From: Agarophyton chilense
Taxonomy: Eukaryota > Rhodophyta > Florideophyceae > Gracilariales > Gracilariaceae
Reading direction: 5' to 3'
NCBI GenBank assembly: GCA_030374765.1
Contig: JARGXX010000138.1
Location: forward strand, 992,001-1,056,000
Length of the DNA stretch: 64,000 nt
Below, one piece after another: positions 25,031-35,131 of this stretch. How positions within the stretch are numbered: position 1 is the stretch's first letter; each line of letters opens with the position of its first letter. The notes below the pieces were generated by a model. That model was not told the DNA's origin, made no database searches, and saw only the letters and a list, made by a program, of their open reading frames with translations. A program made the translations under genes and the position numbers.

Positions 25031-26185
25031 CAACCTGAAATCGGTATAATAGATACCATAAACAAAGTGTAGAACCAATTACGCCGTTGCACGAGCTCGA
25101 GGTTGTTGGTTTTACAATCAAGACCTTGACTGGAATTAAGTAACAAACGACGATACAGAAGAAACATGTAAATACAAACTTAAGCATCCTAAGAGACGTA
25201 AATGGGTGCCATGTCAATTACTAAGACAAAACAGAAGGTTGCATCATTATGCAACCCAAAGACAGGAAATGCAAAGCAATTCAAATATACCCGGTCGTTA
25301 TATTAATAGAATTGTTGCGAAAAGTCTTGAGCTTCGATCTGTTTAATCGTTTTACTCTCTATATTGAGAACTATGTAGAGGTATTTCCTTCTTTAATAGA
25401 CTCACAGCAGTCGTTCTTTCGTCCCTTTTCTCGCCTTATAATCGCTCCTTCAAGTGCTTTTCGTACTGCTAATGTCGGGTTCTTGTTTCGACTCTGTCGA
25501 ATTGTCGTATTATATTAAAAGTAACTCTTTTCAGTACGTGTTCTTTCGTTTTATCTTTCCCGGGTCTCTATTTCTTATGTGGTAGCCTTATGTCGTCGTA
25601 ACACTACTTTGTGTTTAATTTGTCTTATCTTCAAGTATTTTCATGAAACTCTCAGTGACTTTGTACGTACTTGAATGTTTGTGTTATGGTCAAACTCATT
25701 CTTTTATTGCTTACGTGACCTCTGTTTAATCTTGTAATTGTATTTTGTTTACGAAAGCACATACTTCGTAATTTAATGCTTTCGTATGCCTCTGTTTAGT
25801 ATAAAGGAAGGACTCATGATCTGACTGATGGTATCAGCAGTCCTCAACTTTTACTGTCTTGTTTTCACCTAACCAGCCTCTCCTATGCTCACTTGCACTC
25901 AGTCTGTGAGAAACCCAGCACGTGTATACGTGTTCTTCCGGGTCGTCATCTCGGCTACACCTCATTTATTGTTTGCGGTTTGGTCGAGCAGGCTCAAGAT
26001 CTTTTATTCTTGGGAAGGTTAGGTTACAGGCCAGAGACTCGGCCATTGTCCTGTAGATCGCCTAACGTACTGCACACAGCACACTCCAGAAGAGAGTGCT
26101 GCTCCCATCCCCAAGAAACATGATCGTCAGCATGTTCGCTCTCTAGACACAGCATCATGATGTCCATTCTGTGGGAACGAGACGG
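25031..26185. other. Unassigned region
   Basis: AT-richer sequence without a recognisable protein, RNA gene or repeat. Short open frames occur on both strands, but none resembles a known family. The T-rich stretch 25500-25800 looks non-coding. Confidence 0.4.
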
Positions 26186-26188
26186 GAC

Positions 26189-27490
26189 TCAAGTTATTGA
26201 CCTCGAAGGCTTGTCTGCTGCATTGTGATCCGAGTCGATATGCAGAAGCGACACGCAAATGTTATAAGACAGACAAATGGCTGCGGAACGTTTGCAGCCG
26301 AGAAGAAGGTTTACAGAAGAAGATCTTCCTTTTTGCAGAGCACCAAGAGTAACCATCGAGTCCGTGAAGAACAAAACTGGAGCGTTGTTTAAGCCGGTTT
26401 TGACCATCCAACTAAGGGCTAGCACGGCAGTTGAGGCCTCGAGGTTGTTTATGTGCTCCTTCTTTCTCCATTCATGGACAAGTGCGGTCTTCCAGTGGAT
26501 ATCAGCGTATATTTTGCGGGCCTTGATTGTGGCCTCACAGGTGCCCTCATCGTTATATTTGCACAGCTGTGCATAGTGCCAAAGGTGTTCTGCAGTTTGT
26601 ACCGGAAAATGTGCAAAGAGGACAGCTCCTGCTGTCAGAGATGCATCAAAAGTTATAAATAGGTCAGATAGGGGTAACGAAGGTTGTGCTACAGCCAACA
26701 GTAGAAGTGTGACAAGAAGAGAAACTTCTCTCCTGTTCTGCTCTGCTATTGTTCTCATCTGCGTCTCAGAGTGCACATGTGTCTTCAACACAGTGTTTAA
26801 ACAGGATAGGAGAGGTCTGTTTAAGAGAGAGAGCCAAACCAACTTCCCGATGATGCTCTCCCATTCGCTTAATGCAATAGTCCGAGATACGAATAGTGTT
26901 TCAAGAGAAGAGTGTAACTTTGTGAGCTTCGCGGGTTGTTGATAGATCCTGTTCTCCTCGAGGTTCCAGACGCATCCGATGAAAGGTAGTTCATCAGTAA
27001 CGACTACGTCAAGAGGACATGACTTCGACTCTTTGATCGGTAGCTTCGCAGCAGTAAACACTGTTCTCATAATTCGATGGAGCGTTATGAGACTCTCCGG
27101 ATTCCATTGACTGGTGACGATAGCAATAACGTCAATGATATGAAGAAGAAGGGCATCGTTCTTTGACACAATAAAAGGAGATTTTTGTTTGGCGAAAGGC
27201 GTAAGGGTAACGTGTCGGCTGGGTAGCCTTCTCGATTGACGAAAAATAAAGAAAGATTCTTGAAGTAAACGCCTGGCAAACGTGTGACTGATGTAGACCG
27301 ACCATTTGAATCCCATCGGAACGGATGCTTGACATGGGCCAAGAACATCTTCCATATTCAGTTCCACCTGTAAACGAGCTTCGATTTCAGCTCTCAGAGA
27401 CTTCGGGATCAGCTTGCAGCTGATTGGGGGAATTGGAAACAGTTTTGATAGCGATAGTGGTAGGGTAATGTTATGAAACATGTTCGCCAC
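26189..27490 (-). pseudogene. DIRS-like reverse transcriptase and RNase H
   Basis: An open frame of 433 codons. Near the N-terminus PMGFKWSVYISHTFARRL matches the DIRS RT block that contains PMG-x-x-WS. The C-terminal third is an RNase H of the DIRS type: FITFDASLTAGAVLF, NNLEASTAVLALSWM, LFFTDSMVTLGALQKG and IDSDHNAADKPSR, the last being the usual H-x-x-N-x-AD-x-x-SR end. Upstream minus-strand sequence to about 27896 is Pro/Ser-rich and may belong to it. Fossil. Confidence 0.7.
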
Positions 27491-28059
27491 AGCAAAGTAG
27501 ACTGCTGATAAGTTTCCATTCGTACGGATAGATTAGAAGAGCCCAGGATCTGGGAGGGGCGTATGCAGATTGGGATATGGAGCGCAGTTGTGCTGTTGAA
27601 ATGTTCGATAGAAAGAAAACGGGATTATGGGATCGCAGGTCTCCGTACTTGGGGAGGGGGGACGGGAAGGCTGTCGGAGGGTCATCATATACTGGAACAG
27701 CTTGAAACGCGGGCATAAGCGGTGGTGCAGGATCAGGAGCACTCTTACCAGTCTGCTGGTTGGTATTGTGAGGAAGATGCAGCGACGGTGCGGCCTGCTG
27801 AATCTGCGAATTCAAGTTGGTTTCCATCTTGCGCCGGAGTGTGATCGAAGTACTTGATCTACCAAATGGTAAAATGGTTCGAGTGGGACAGTGCATGGAG
27901 AGTTTAAATAGTCTCAGAAAGGGAAGAAGGATGAATTTGTTCCTGCCAGATGTAACTGTTGTTGTTACCGTTGGAGCAAAGCACGGAGTAGTAGAAGTTA
28001 GTCAAGTGAGATGGGAAGCAGAACATAGTGCAACGTACTGAACGGACACTCAAATGCGT

Positions 28060-28400
28060 TTCAGAAAGTCGTTCAGTGATCGAGCGCTTCTTCAGATGTG
28101 GTTCTGCTGATCAACAGATACTCCAAGGTTCATGATACAAGACTTTGCGGTGTCGACGTAGTAGCGCAAGGACTTCAGTGACTTCCAGCGCCCATTGATT
28201 GCAATTTGCTGTACAGGAAAACCTTTAATGTAATCTTCGGTGGCCTTGCCGATTCGCGCGGAGTGGGTGGTGAAATTTGCGTTACAGATCTTGAAGGAGA
28301 AGGCAGCTTATTTATTGCTTTCTCGCAGACTTTGTTTCGCAACTTTGGGGAGGACCGGATCTGGAAAGGGTTTGCTAGGCGATAAAAAGTTTAGAATTTG
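28060..28400 (-). pseudogene. Tyrosine recombinase C-terminal segment
   Basis: The segment reads FTTHSARIGKATEDYIKGF, then INGRWKSLKSLRYYVDT. This is the H-x-x-R box, the G-[HR]-W-x-S box and the terminal Tyr of the tyrosine recombinase family, with a Tyr placed about nine residues after GRWKS. In DIRS-like elements this enzyme joins the circular cDNA to the chromosome. The N-terminal part, upstream to about 28860, is not clear. Fossil. Confidence 0.65.
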
Positions 28401-28860
28401 ATAACATCAGCATCACGAATCGGAACAAATTGCAAACGACCCGTTTCTTGACGTTTTCGCATCGCGAATGTTTACGCCTGCTACTTCTGATACATAAGCG
28501 GATAGTTTAACGTCTCCAGGAAGTGCAATCTTTTCCCAAAGTAACTTCAGAGCTTCTAATACGCGCAGGTAGGCGCTGTGCGATATAAGAAAAACAGCAG
28601 CAGATTCACAGTTGCTTTGATTTAGAAAGAACCATAAGAATAGAATGGTCATTTGCTTTGAAAGAGGTGCCGAAGAACAGAATGGCTTCATGTACTTCCA
28701 TCACGAGAAGTACCTGCGCAACAGTGAGAATTCGTGCTTAAGCGATGGCAGCATTAAAAGTAACATGCTAATTAGGTTGGCCGTTTCCTGTCGCTTCCCG
28801 GGCCTGGGATCTTTCATGAACTTCTTTTGGATGTAAATAGAGATTCGTTGATCAAAACCC

Positions 28861-31800
28861 AGGTTTATCCCGTTACCTGTGCTTTAAGAGTCACGAAATC
28901 TAGCTAGCGCAGTTGAATTTTTATGTTACGTTGAGGGATTGATTCTAGTGGCCATCAGCGGATTTTCTTCAAAGAAGTGGTATTCACGAACAAAAATGCA
29001 ACAATCCGTTGTGGTTCTGATAAACGATGCAGTGGAAAGGGAAAACAGAGACGAGTAACCGATTTTGGCGCTTTAATCGGATCGTTGGAAAGTAGCAAGA
29101 GTTGCCTTTTGGCCAGTGTGATGAAGGAGTTGAGTTGTTGGAGACAAACAGGTACGATGTGGACTGTTCTGATAGAAATGCAGCATAGAGGGGGTGCACG
29201 GGGATAGGTTTGTTCTTGGTCCGTTCATAATAAAAACAACAGAGGTAGAACAAACAAAGCCAAATATCGGCTGCCCAAGATCCGATGTGTCGACTTCTCG
29301 GCGTGGCCAACTTGCGATCCTGAACAAGTCGACGGCGGATTCTTGGGCCGGCTAGTATCCCAATCGCGTAAATAAATATACTTCCACGGCGCGCTCGAAA
29401 AGCCAACAATGTAAGTAATGCTCAATGAAAGAACATTTGAGACATCCAAGACACTGCTGTGATTGCTAGACAGGATTTTCATAATGTTATTGCGTCAAGT
29501 GTCGTTATGGCATGATGCGTTGTTAGAACTTATGAGATACAAAAAGACGAATGTACAAATAGATTACACAGTTAATGTTTACCAAAAAGAGATAGAGCCC
29601 CGAAGAGACACAAGTCAATGACTTCAAACGTCGGCTTGGACGCTCATTTTTTGCGTACAATATTGAATATTCCTTTTGACATTGCTGCAGGGAAGGTATA
29701 TAACTGTCGTAGATCAGCACTTCAGTAGTTTTATAGGCCACACGCTAGTTCAGAGTACCAAATCGGAGTACTCGTGCACGATCTATGTTCTCCTTCTCTG
29801 TTACTTTAGGACCATGTGTCCGGAGTAGTCAGCAGTTGGACTGCTATTCGCTTTCGTTATATCAACGCATCCACCCGGAGTAATCGCCGAAAATATCGAT
29901 TGTCTGTTGTACAAAAAGGTGTTTATTGTGTCTCCCCTGGTCTCATTTCTAGCAAACTACAGACTTCTGATGGATCTATAGTCTAAATAGTCTAAACAGC
30001 TTTCATATAGCAAACAGACTGTTCTTAATTCTTGAGAATTGGTTACTGTGACTTTGTGGTCTCGAAAAACTACAAATAGTTGAGATTTCTCCAGAGGGCG
30101 GTACTCATCGGCCAGCCTCGTCGTTCCTACACACCAATTTGCGGCCATATTCTTTGCTTTTGTTTGATACTAGTAGGTATATACACTAAATCTCGTCTTA
30201 ACCCTGCCGACATTTCATCTTGGCTCAAATAGGTGTAGAAGCATCTGGAGGTTTCTTGGAAACAACTAGAACTATTATCTTCCACAAAGATCTAGAACCT
30301 TCTATAGAATAGGTTTAGGAAAAATGCTTTTTATGTAACAGTAGAAAGGTTCTGGTAATCTAGAACAGTACAGAAGCGTACTAGGACTCTATAAAAGGAG
30401 TGAGAGCAACTCGGGCTTAAAGGAAAATAAAATTCAAGCCGAGTATAAAGTGTTTTATGTGATCCAAAGCGATTCAACCAACCTGCTTTTACGACACAAA
30501 TAGGGGGGCATGTCTCTCGCTCCAGAAATGGGGCAGACATTTCGGCGAATCGGAGCACGTTTGCATGTTCATATTTCATCGAGGAATCGATCACTACAAC
30601 CCAACCAATCATCTATCGCCTAAAAAGATGCGCCTCGTCAAGCAGGTGATTCGAATATCAGAATTGTGTTGGCAACAAGAAATGGCTATTATAAAGGGGT
30701 TTCAAGTGTGTCTGAGCGCTCAAAGTCCCGAACACGTTACCGTTATCTCGTGGCCAGCACAGGACATATTCCTTTCATCCACAAACTCTCTACTGCGTCC
30801 CAGAGCTCAATCGTGCACTTCTAAGTTACATTAAGAATTCACATAGCACTACCTCCTCATTTTAAAAGGACAAGAGATGATGAATGTACTTCGACACATC
30901 TAATTCATCTTCTCAGAAATGTTCTCTCTGATTAACCCAGCAATGAGATCGATCGAAGAATGGAAGCGTAGCCTACATCACAGCTCTTCTCGGTCTCTCA
31001 CTCGCCACTTTCTCTTCGCATTTTTGGCTCAACTGGAAAATCAAGAGCATCGTGACGCAGCAGTAGCTTTGGCCGTGGTTTGTGTTGCGTAATTACAGGC
31101 CTCAGAAACTCAGAATTGTTCTAAAGAAATCATAGTTAAGGTGTCTAACTGTTCTCATTTATTGACTAAATGTTGCAGGCACTGGACGCATCGAATTGCT
31201 TTCTGTTTCCCATAAGGAATTGCCATACGTTTGCATATGACTGGGAGTAGAAATTCGAAATTCTCTGTCATTGCATCATTTATTACCTGAAAGCAGAAAG
31301 TAATATGAGAAGGGGTTCCCGCTCCAGTCTTCAATAGAAATTGGCGGCATCTTGTCGAAACGAGCTATCGCTACTGCTGAGAATTGAATGATTTCAAAAT
31401 GTTAAACGTCTTCGTTGGAAAGACGGGTGAAAGGAGCTGAAAAGCGACGGAGAAAAATGTTTAAAGCATGCCAATCTGTCGAAGCAACGTTCCCATAGCT
31501 GCTCCTTATGTCACTGAAAAGATCAGATACAAACCCGTTTTCCGTTGCCTCAAATACTGTACAAGGCTACTTGCCAGTGATGAGAAAAAATGGCGATGAG
31601 CGTAAGAAAATTTCAATGCTATCGCAAGTGGTCTTGCATCTCTATAAAAGTGCTAGAATCTCCAACTGGTTTGTGATTTCAACCTGTGTGTGCACGGTGA
31701 TGGCAGTTTCACCCTCTCAGTTTGTTCAATGGAAAACAATTGAAAGCAATCGTTTCGGTACTACCCAAAACGAATCTCATGTTACAGTATTTGACATGAC

Positions 31801-32050
31801 ATTTTTTTGCAAAAGAATGGATGTTGTTACACAAAAAACCTAAAACCACTAAAACCCCTAAACCCCCCTTTGGTATAAACGTTAGCCCTCTATCTTCTAT
31901 GGAGCAATTGTGCCCAAGCAAAGCTGTAGCATGGGCCCGGATTTATTGTAGCAATCGACCTGAAACGGGGTTTCACATCTTTCTTATCCCACGACATGCG
32001 CAGCCTAGGGGTTTTTTATATTGACACACTGGCTTCGACGTCATGGGCGG
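28861..32050. other. Unassigned region with one promoter-like site
   Basis: No protein family was recognised in either strand; the longest open frames (for example 29409-28984 minus, 31508-31843 plus) are short and have no motif. A TATA box with a nearby AATAAA lies at 30390. A degenerate telomere-like stretch (CCTAAAACC and ACCCCTAAACCCC) lies at 31837-31866. Confidence 0.4.
30390..30398 (+). promoter_or_regulatory. TATA box (TATAAAAGG), possibly inside a solo LTR
   Basis: A consensus TATAAAAGG is followed about 40 bp later by AATAAA. Upstream, several TCTAGAACnTTC-like inverted motifs resemble heat-shock elements. A TATA box and polyadenylation signal this close together is typical of a copia-type LTR R region, so this could be a solo LTR spanning roughly 30200-30600. 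Boundaries and target duplication were not found. No convincing gene follows. Confidence 0.4.
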
Positions 32051-32054
32051 GAAA

Positions 32055-32142
32055 GGGTCTGTAGCTCAATTGGTAGAGTGCTCCCTTAGCATGGGAGAGG
32101 TACCGGGATCGAACGCATGTCACGATTGGCCCGGCAGATCCA
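32055..32142 (+). tRNA. tRNA-Ala (AGC) with a short intron in the T-loop
   Basis: A full cloverleaf is visible. Acceptor stem GGGTCTG (32055-32061) pairs with CAGATCC (32135-32141), followed by discriminator A; no CCA is encoded. D-stem is GCTC/GAGT with the A box TAGCTCAATTGG. Anticodon stem CTCCC/GGGAG holds loop TTAGCAT with anticodon AGC (32088-32090). T-stem is CCGGG (32103-32107) and CCCGG (32130-32134). Between the T-stem strands lie 22 bases where 7 are expected. The extra 15 bases can fold: ATCG (32108-32111) pairs with CGAT (32123-32126), leaving 3-base bulges AAC and TGG, a relaxed bulge-helix-bulge. Cutting in the bulges would remove about 32114-32128 and leave a 7-base T-loop. 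The placement of the intron is inference; a pseudogene with a T-loop insertion is the alternative. Confidence 0.8.
32114..32128 (+). other. Predicted 15-base T-loop intron of the tRNA-Ala
   Basis: Length is fixed at 15 by the 22-base T-loop. The exact ends follow from the usual cut after the second base of each 3-base bulge (AAC and TGG), giving loop ATCGAAG with C56, G57 and A58 in standard places. Shifting the intron by one or two bases also gives a 7-base loop. Confidence 0.55.
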
Positions 32143-32154
32143 CATCAAAGCTTC

Positions 32155-32158
32155 TTTT
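32155..32158 (+). terminator. RNA polymerase III terminator (T4) after tRNA-Ala
   Basis: TTTT lies 13 bases after the discriminator base, as expected for a Pol III transcript end. This supports the tRNA being a transcription unit. Confidence 0.5.
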
Positions 32159-34270
32159 GGTCTTTGAAGCCATTGCGAAGCATAACTCTAAGCAGTTTTC
32201 AAATTTTCAAATTTTACAATATTGGGATAAATAAAATGATCAAAAGGGATATGACAGATGAGTAAGATGAACGCAATCCTTGTCGAGCCAAATTCTTTCA
32301 GCAAGGTCTCGTGAGGTGCAAATTCGGACTCGTGAATTGTTCTTGAAACGTGATGCAAGTTTGCATCTTTGAATCTGAGGTTCCAAAACCTCAGACCCAA
32401 ATTTGCATCGAACCGTTGGCAATTCAGAACACGTTTAAAAGTATCTCAATAAACTTGAGATTCTCTGTTGAATGCTTTTGGAGTACTCTTTGAATTAAGG
32501 GTTCAGCACTGACTGTGATCGGAACGGAGGACAAAGCCGCGAGTCATCTCTGTCCATGTTGGACTGGGGATAGCTTCCTCCACAAATGCAAATTGTATAA
32601 ATATATATATATACATACATATTCTTGGATAAAACCTGCTGCCCTTCAAGCATGAACCCCAGTCTCCAAGTGGTTCGGAATCATTGGCACAATGGCGCAC
32701 TCTGGCGCATCAACTTGGGTGGGTGAGCCCCGCAAACGCTGTGTTTCGGGAGTAACCTAAAAGAAAATTAGCGCAGGAGTGTTACGAAACTTGGAAAATC
32801 CAAATTCGACAAGGCGCCCCCGGGCAGAGATAAGCGTCCGAATTCGTGCGTCCTTGTGCTTCCGTAACCACCATATGTCAGGCCATGCAGCAAAGCTGTC
32901 ATGCTGAGATGGTGGACTTTTTCTGGAAGGCAACCAACGCACACTGGTGCAATAGTTTGGAGGAGCGCCGAGGCCGTGACGTGGATTCTCATCAGTGATA
33001 ACGAGAGCCACGCTTGAACAAGCTTTCATGTATGGGTTACCATCGTAGCTCTCGCCACTGTTTGGGTTGGCTATGGAATGTTCCGCTCGGCAGATGTGAG
33101 GTGCAACGGTAGTGTAATTAGAAATGGGTGTGATTCAATCGGACAAGAAACTACAACTCTTGTCTCGGCTAGATGGAAGAAGGACGAAGTTGCGTGAGCC
33201 GCACGTGTGCGACGCGTACAGGGTGGTGGCTGCTGGGTGGCCATGTGCTGAGAAAGGGTCTGCCATTCAAGCAATGGTGCTCTGTCATGGTGGTGACCAC
33301 GAAGCTTCGAATGTGATGGTATGTGTGGCTTGGCACTTTGCTTGATGGGATGCAAAATAACGGCTTGCGCCAAAGTAACTGATGTATCATACCGCACAAG
33401 ATGTGTTTTTATCGATAGAGAAAAGGAGGGGTGAGCTTGAGAAACCCGGAATCAAACACACAGTTTGACTTTGCAGAAAAAAGCCCCACTTTTCGAATTC
33501 GCAACACGGAATACGTCGCCCGCAAATTCGCAACGTTCACGAAGTAATACTGTAGCACTGCTGCGTTCTTGTTGAAAAATATCTCACACCGTCGCAGTCC
33601 TCGTTGCTTTGTATCATTGCGTGCGAGGCGAGCACACTGCGCTTTATTCTTTTCAATAAGGCTACGCGTTAAACCTGAGCTACGCTTGAGCACGTCATTC
33701 TTCCGCCAATCAAACTGCTGTTGCGCCGCCTGCTCTAAGCTCATTCGCTCGTATAAGGGTATTCCTTTCCCGTTGCTCCTCACGTTGCTTGCTTACAATA
33801 GTCATGATGACAATGCTCGCAAGCGCAATGCACTCCACTGTACGCCACGCCTCAATCCACATACACTCTCCATCTATGTAAACATGTCTTCTTCATTGCT
33901 CTTTACACCGAATACTGTACAAAATCAGCTTTGAGCTCTCGCAACACCCACGGTGGCTTATCGTTAACTTAGGTCCTTGCTGTGAGTGAATGCCGATCAC
34001 CGCCACTGCAACACCTGCGCAGCAGTATTATCGCTAACCTCGAACCATACACCCCGCTAACTGAGTCTCAAACGGTCCTAGCCAGCGACACCACATCAAC
34101 AAGGACGGTTGCACATCCCATTCAGTTTAAAAAAGCAAACAAAAACAAATGTTTCACCGTTGAGGATCCGTGCCATGAATTTGCAAGCCAACCATGCAGA
34201 GGCTTAACTCTGTTGCGCGGTTGCTCTTGTCCAAACTTCACTTGTGAAATGTTCCCCGTTCTGCAGTTCC
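32159..34270. other. Unassigned region
   Basis: No recognisable domain on either strand. Open frames such as 33029-32757 (minus), 33124-33345 (plus) and 33783-33409 (minus) overlap each other on opposite strands and have no family motif. A short TA-rich microsatellite lies at 32596-32622. The part next to 34270 is probably the upstream region of the glycine-rich gene. Confidence 0.4.
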
Positions 34271-34330
34271 AAACCCATTTAAAAACCGCAGAGCAAGCGA
34301 CCGGAAACTGATTTGTTTGCTCCAATGCCA

Positions 34331-34360
34331 TCCTGCAACATCCTGCAACATCCTGCAACA
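34331..34360. repeat. Three tandem copies of a 10-bp unit (TCCTGCAACA)
   Basis: Three perfect copies in a row, about 70 bp upstream of the ATG of the glycine-rich protein gene, in its probable 5' untranslated region or promoter. A TATA-like TTTAAAAA lies upstream at 34278. Confidence 0.85.
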
Positions 34361-34429
34361 ACTGGTTTCACGGTTTCTTTCCAAACGGTACTCGAATCGT
34401 ATTACTTTGCAACCTCTAGCATCACCACC

Positions 34430-35131
34430 ATGAAGCTTACCGTCGCAATCGCTCTTTGCCTTTACGCCGCCAACGCCGCCATTGTTCCTTCCGTCAAACA
34501 AGGTGGACAGGGAGGTGCTGGAGGGGATGGTACTTTGATTGGGTCTGGCGGAGTGGGCGGCGTTGGAGGAGATGGGGGTGCCGGCGGACTTGGACTTGGC
34601 GACGGCGGAGATGGTGGCGCCGGCGGAATCGGAACCCTGGTCGGAGACTTTGGGGACGGAGGATTTGGTGGGGAAGGTGGCCGAGGTGGCGACTCTCTCT
34701 ACGTTGGTGACGGCGGCGCCGGAGGTGACGGCGGACGCGGTAACCTCTACGGTGACTTTGGATATGGAGGCGTCGGTGGAGGCGGTGGTGACGGAGGCGA
34801 GGGAGGGTTGATCTTTAACGAGGGCAGTGGCGGAGCCGGTGGAAACGGTGGAGTTGGGCTTCTTGATGGCGACGCCGGCATCGGTGGGTTCGGTGGAGAT
34901 GGTGGCAATGGCGGCGGAGCCGGCTTTGGCCTTGGAGGAGATGGCGGTGCCGGTGGAGCCGGTGCCCTCTACGGTGAGTTTGGATATGGAGGTGTTGGTG
35001 GCGGCGGTGGTGATGGCGGTGTCGGGTTCGAGGGAGGAGATGGTGGCAATGGCGGAGCCGGTATTCTTGTTGGCGACTCCGGTGTTGGAGGAGTTGGAGG
35101 TGAGGGAGGTGAGGGAGGTACTAGTATCTAA
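34430..35131 (+). CDS. Secreted glycine-rich repeat protein
   Basis: A 233-residue intronless frame. The ATG at 34430 has a good context (ACCACCATGA), and starting there gives a signal peptide: MKLTVAIALCLYAANAA, with probable cleavage after the Ala-Ala pair. The mature chain is more than half glycine, built from GG-x-GG-x and GGDGGAGG units. Longer units recur, with an apolar turn between glycine blocks: GTLVGDFGDGG, GNLYGDFGYGGVGG, GALYGEFGYGGVGG, GILVGDSGVGGVGG. Asp, Val, Ala and Leu fill the remaining positions and there is no Cys. Such proteins are usually extracellular or wall-associated; calcium binding is possible but the RTX pattern is not exact. It looks intact. The repeats have diverged at codon level, which argues against a very recent expansion. 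I do not recognise an ortholog. Confidence 0.8.
   Translation: MKLTVAIALCLYAANAAIVPSVKQGGQGGAGGDGTLIGSGGVGGVGGDGGAGGLGLGDGGDGGAGGIGTLVGDFGDGGFGGEGGRGGDSLYVGDGGAGGDGGRGNLYGDFGYGGVGGGGGDGGEGGLIFNEGSGGAGGNGGVGLLDGDAGIGGFGGDGGNGGGAGFGLGGDGGAGGAGALYGEFGYGGVGGGGGDGGVGFEGGDGGNGGAGILVGDSGVGGVGGEGGEGGTSI

Larger units (their letters stand above)
26189..28860 (-). mobile_element. DIRS-like tyrosine-recombinase retrotransposon
   Basis: The minus strand carries a DIRS-type reverse transcriptase and RNase H (27490-26189) and, on the same strand and upstream of it, a tyrosine recombinase segment (about 28400-28060). No split direct repeats or other termini were recognised, so the limits are those of the coding traces. 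It is a fossil with several breaks, although the RT-RNase H frame is open over 433 codons. In classical DIRS elements the recombinase follows RT-RNase H, so this arrangement is unusual or two elements lie together. Confidence 0.65.

Noticed and set aside
26277-26576. Plus-strand 99-codon frame
   Set aside because: It lies opposite the DIRS RNase H, which has recognisable motifs, so this is a shadow.
32597-32622. TA-rich run as a promoter TATA box
   Set aside because: It is a simple microsatellite (TA and ACAT units) with no gene start downstream.
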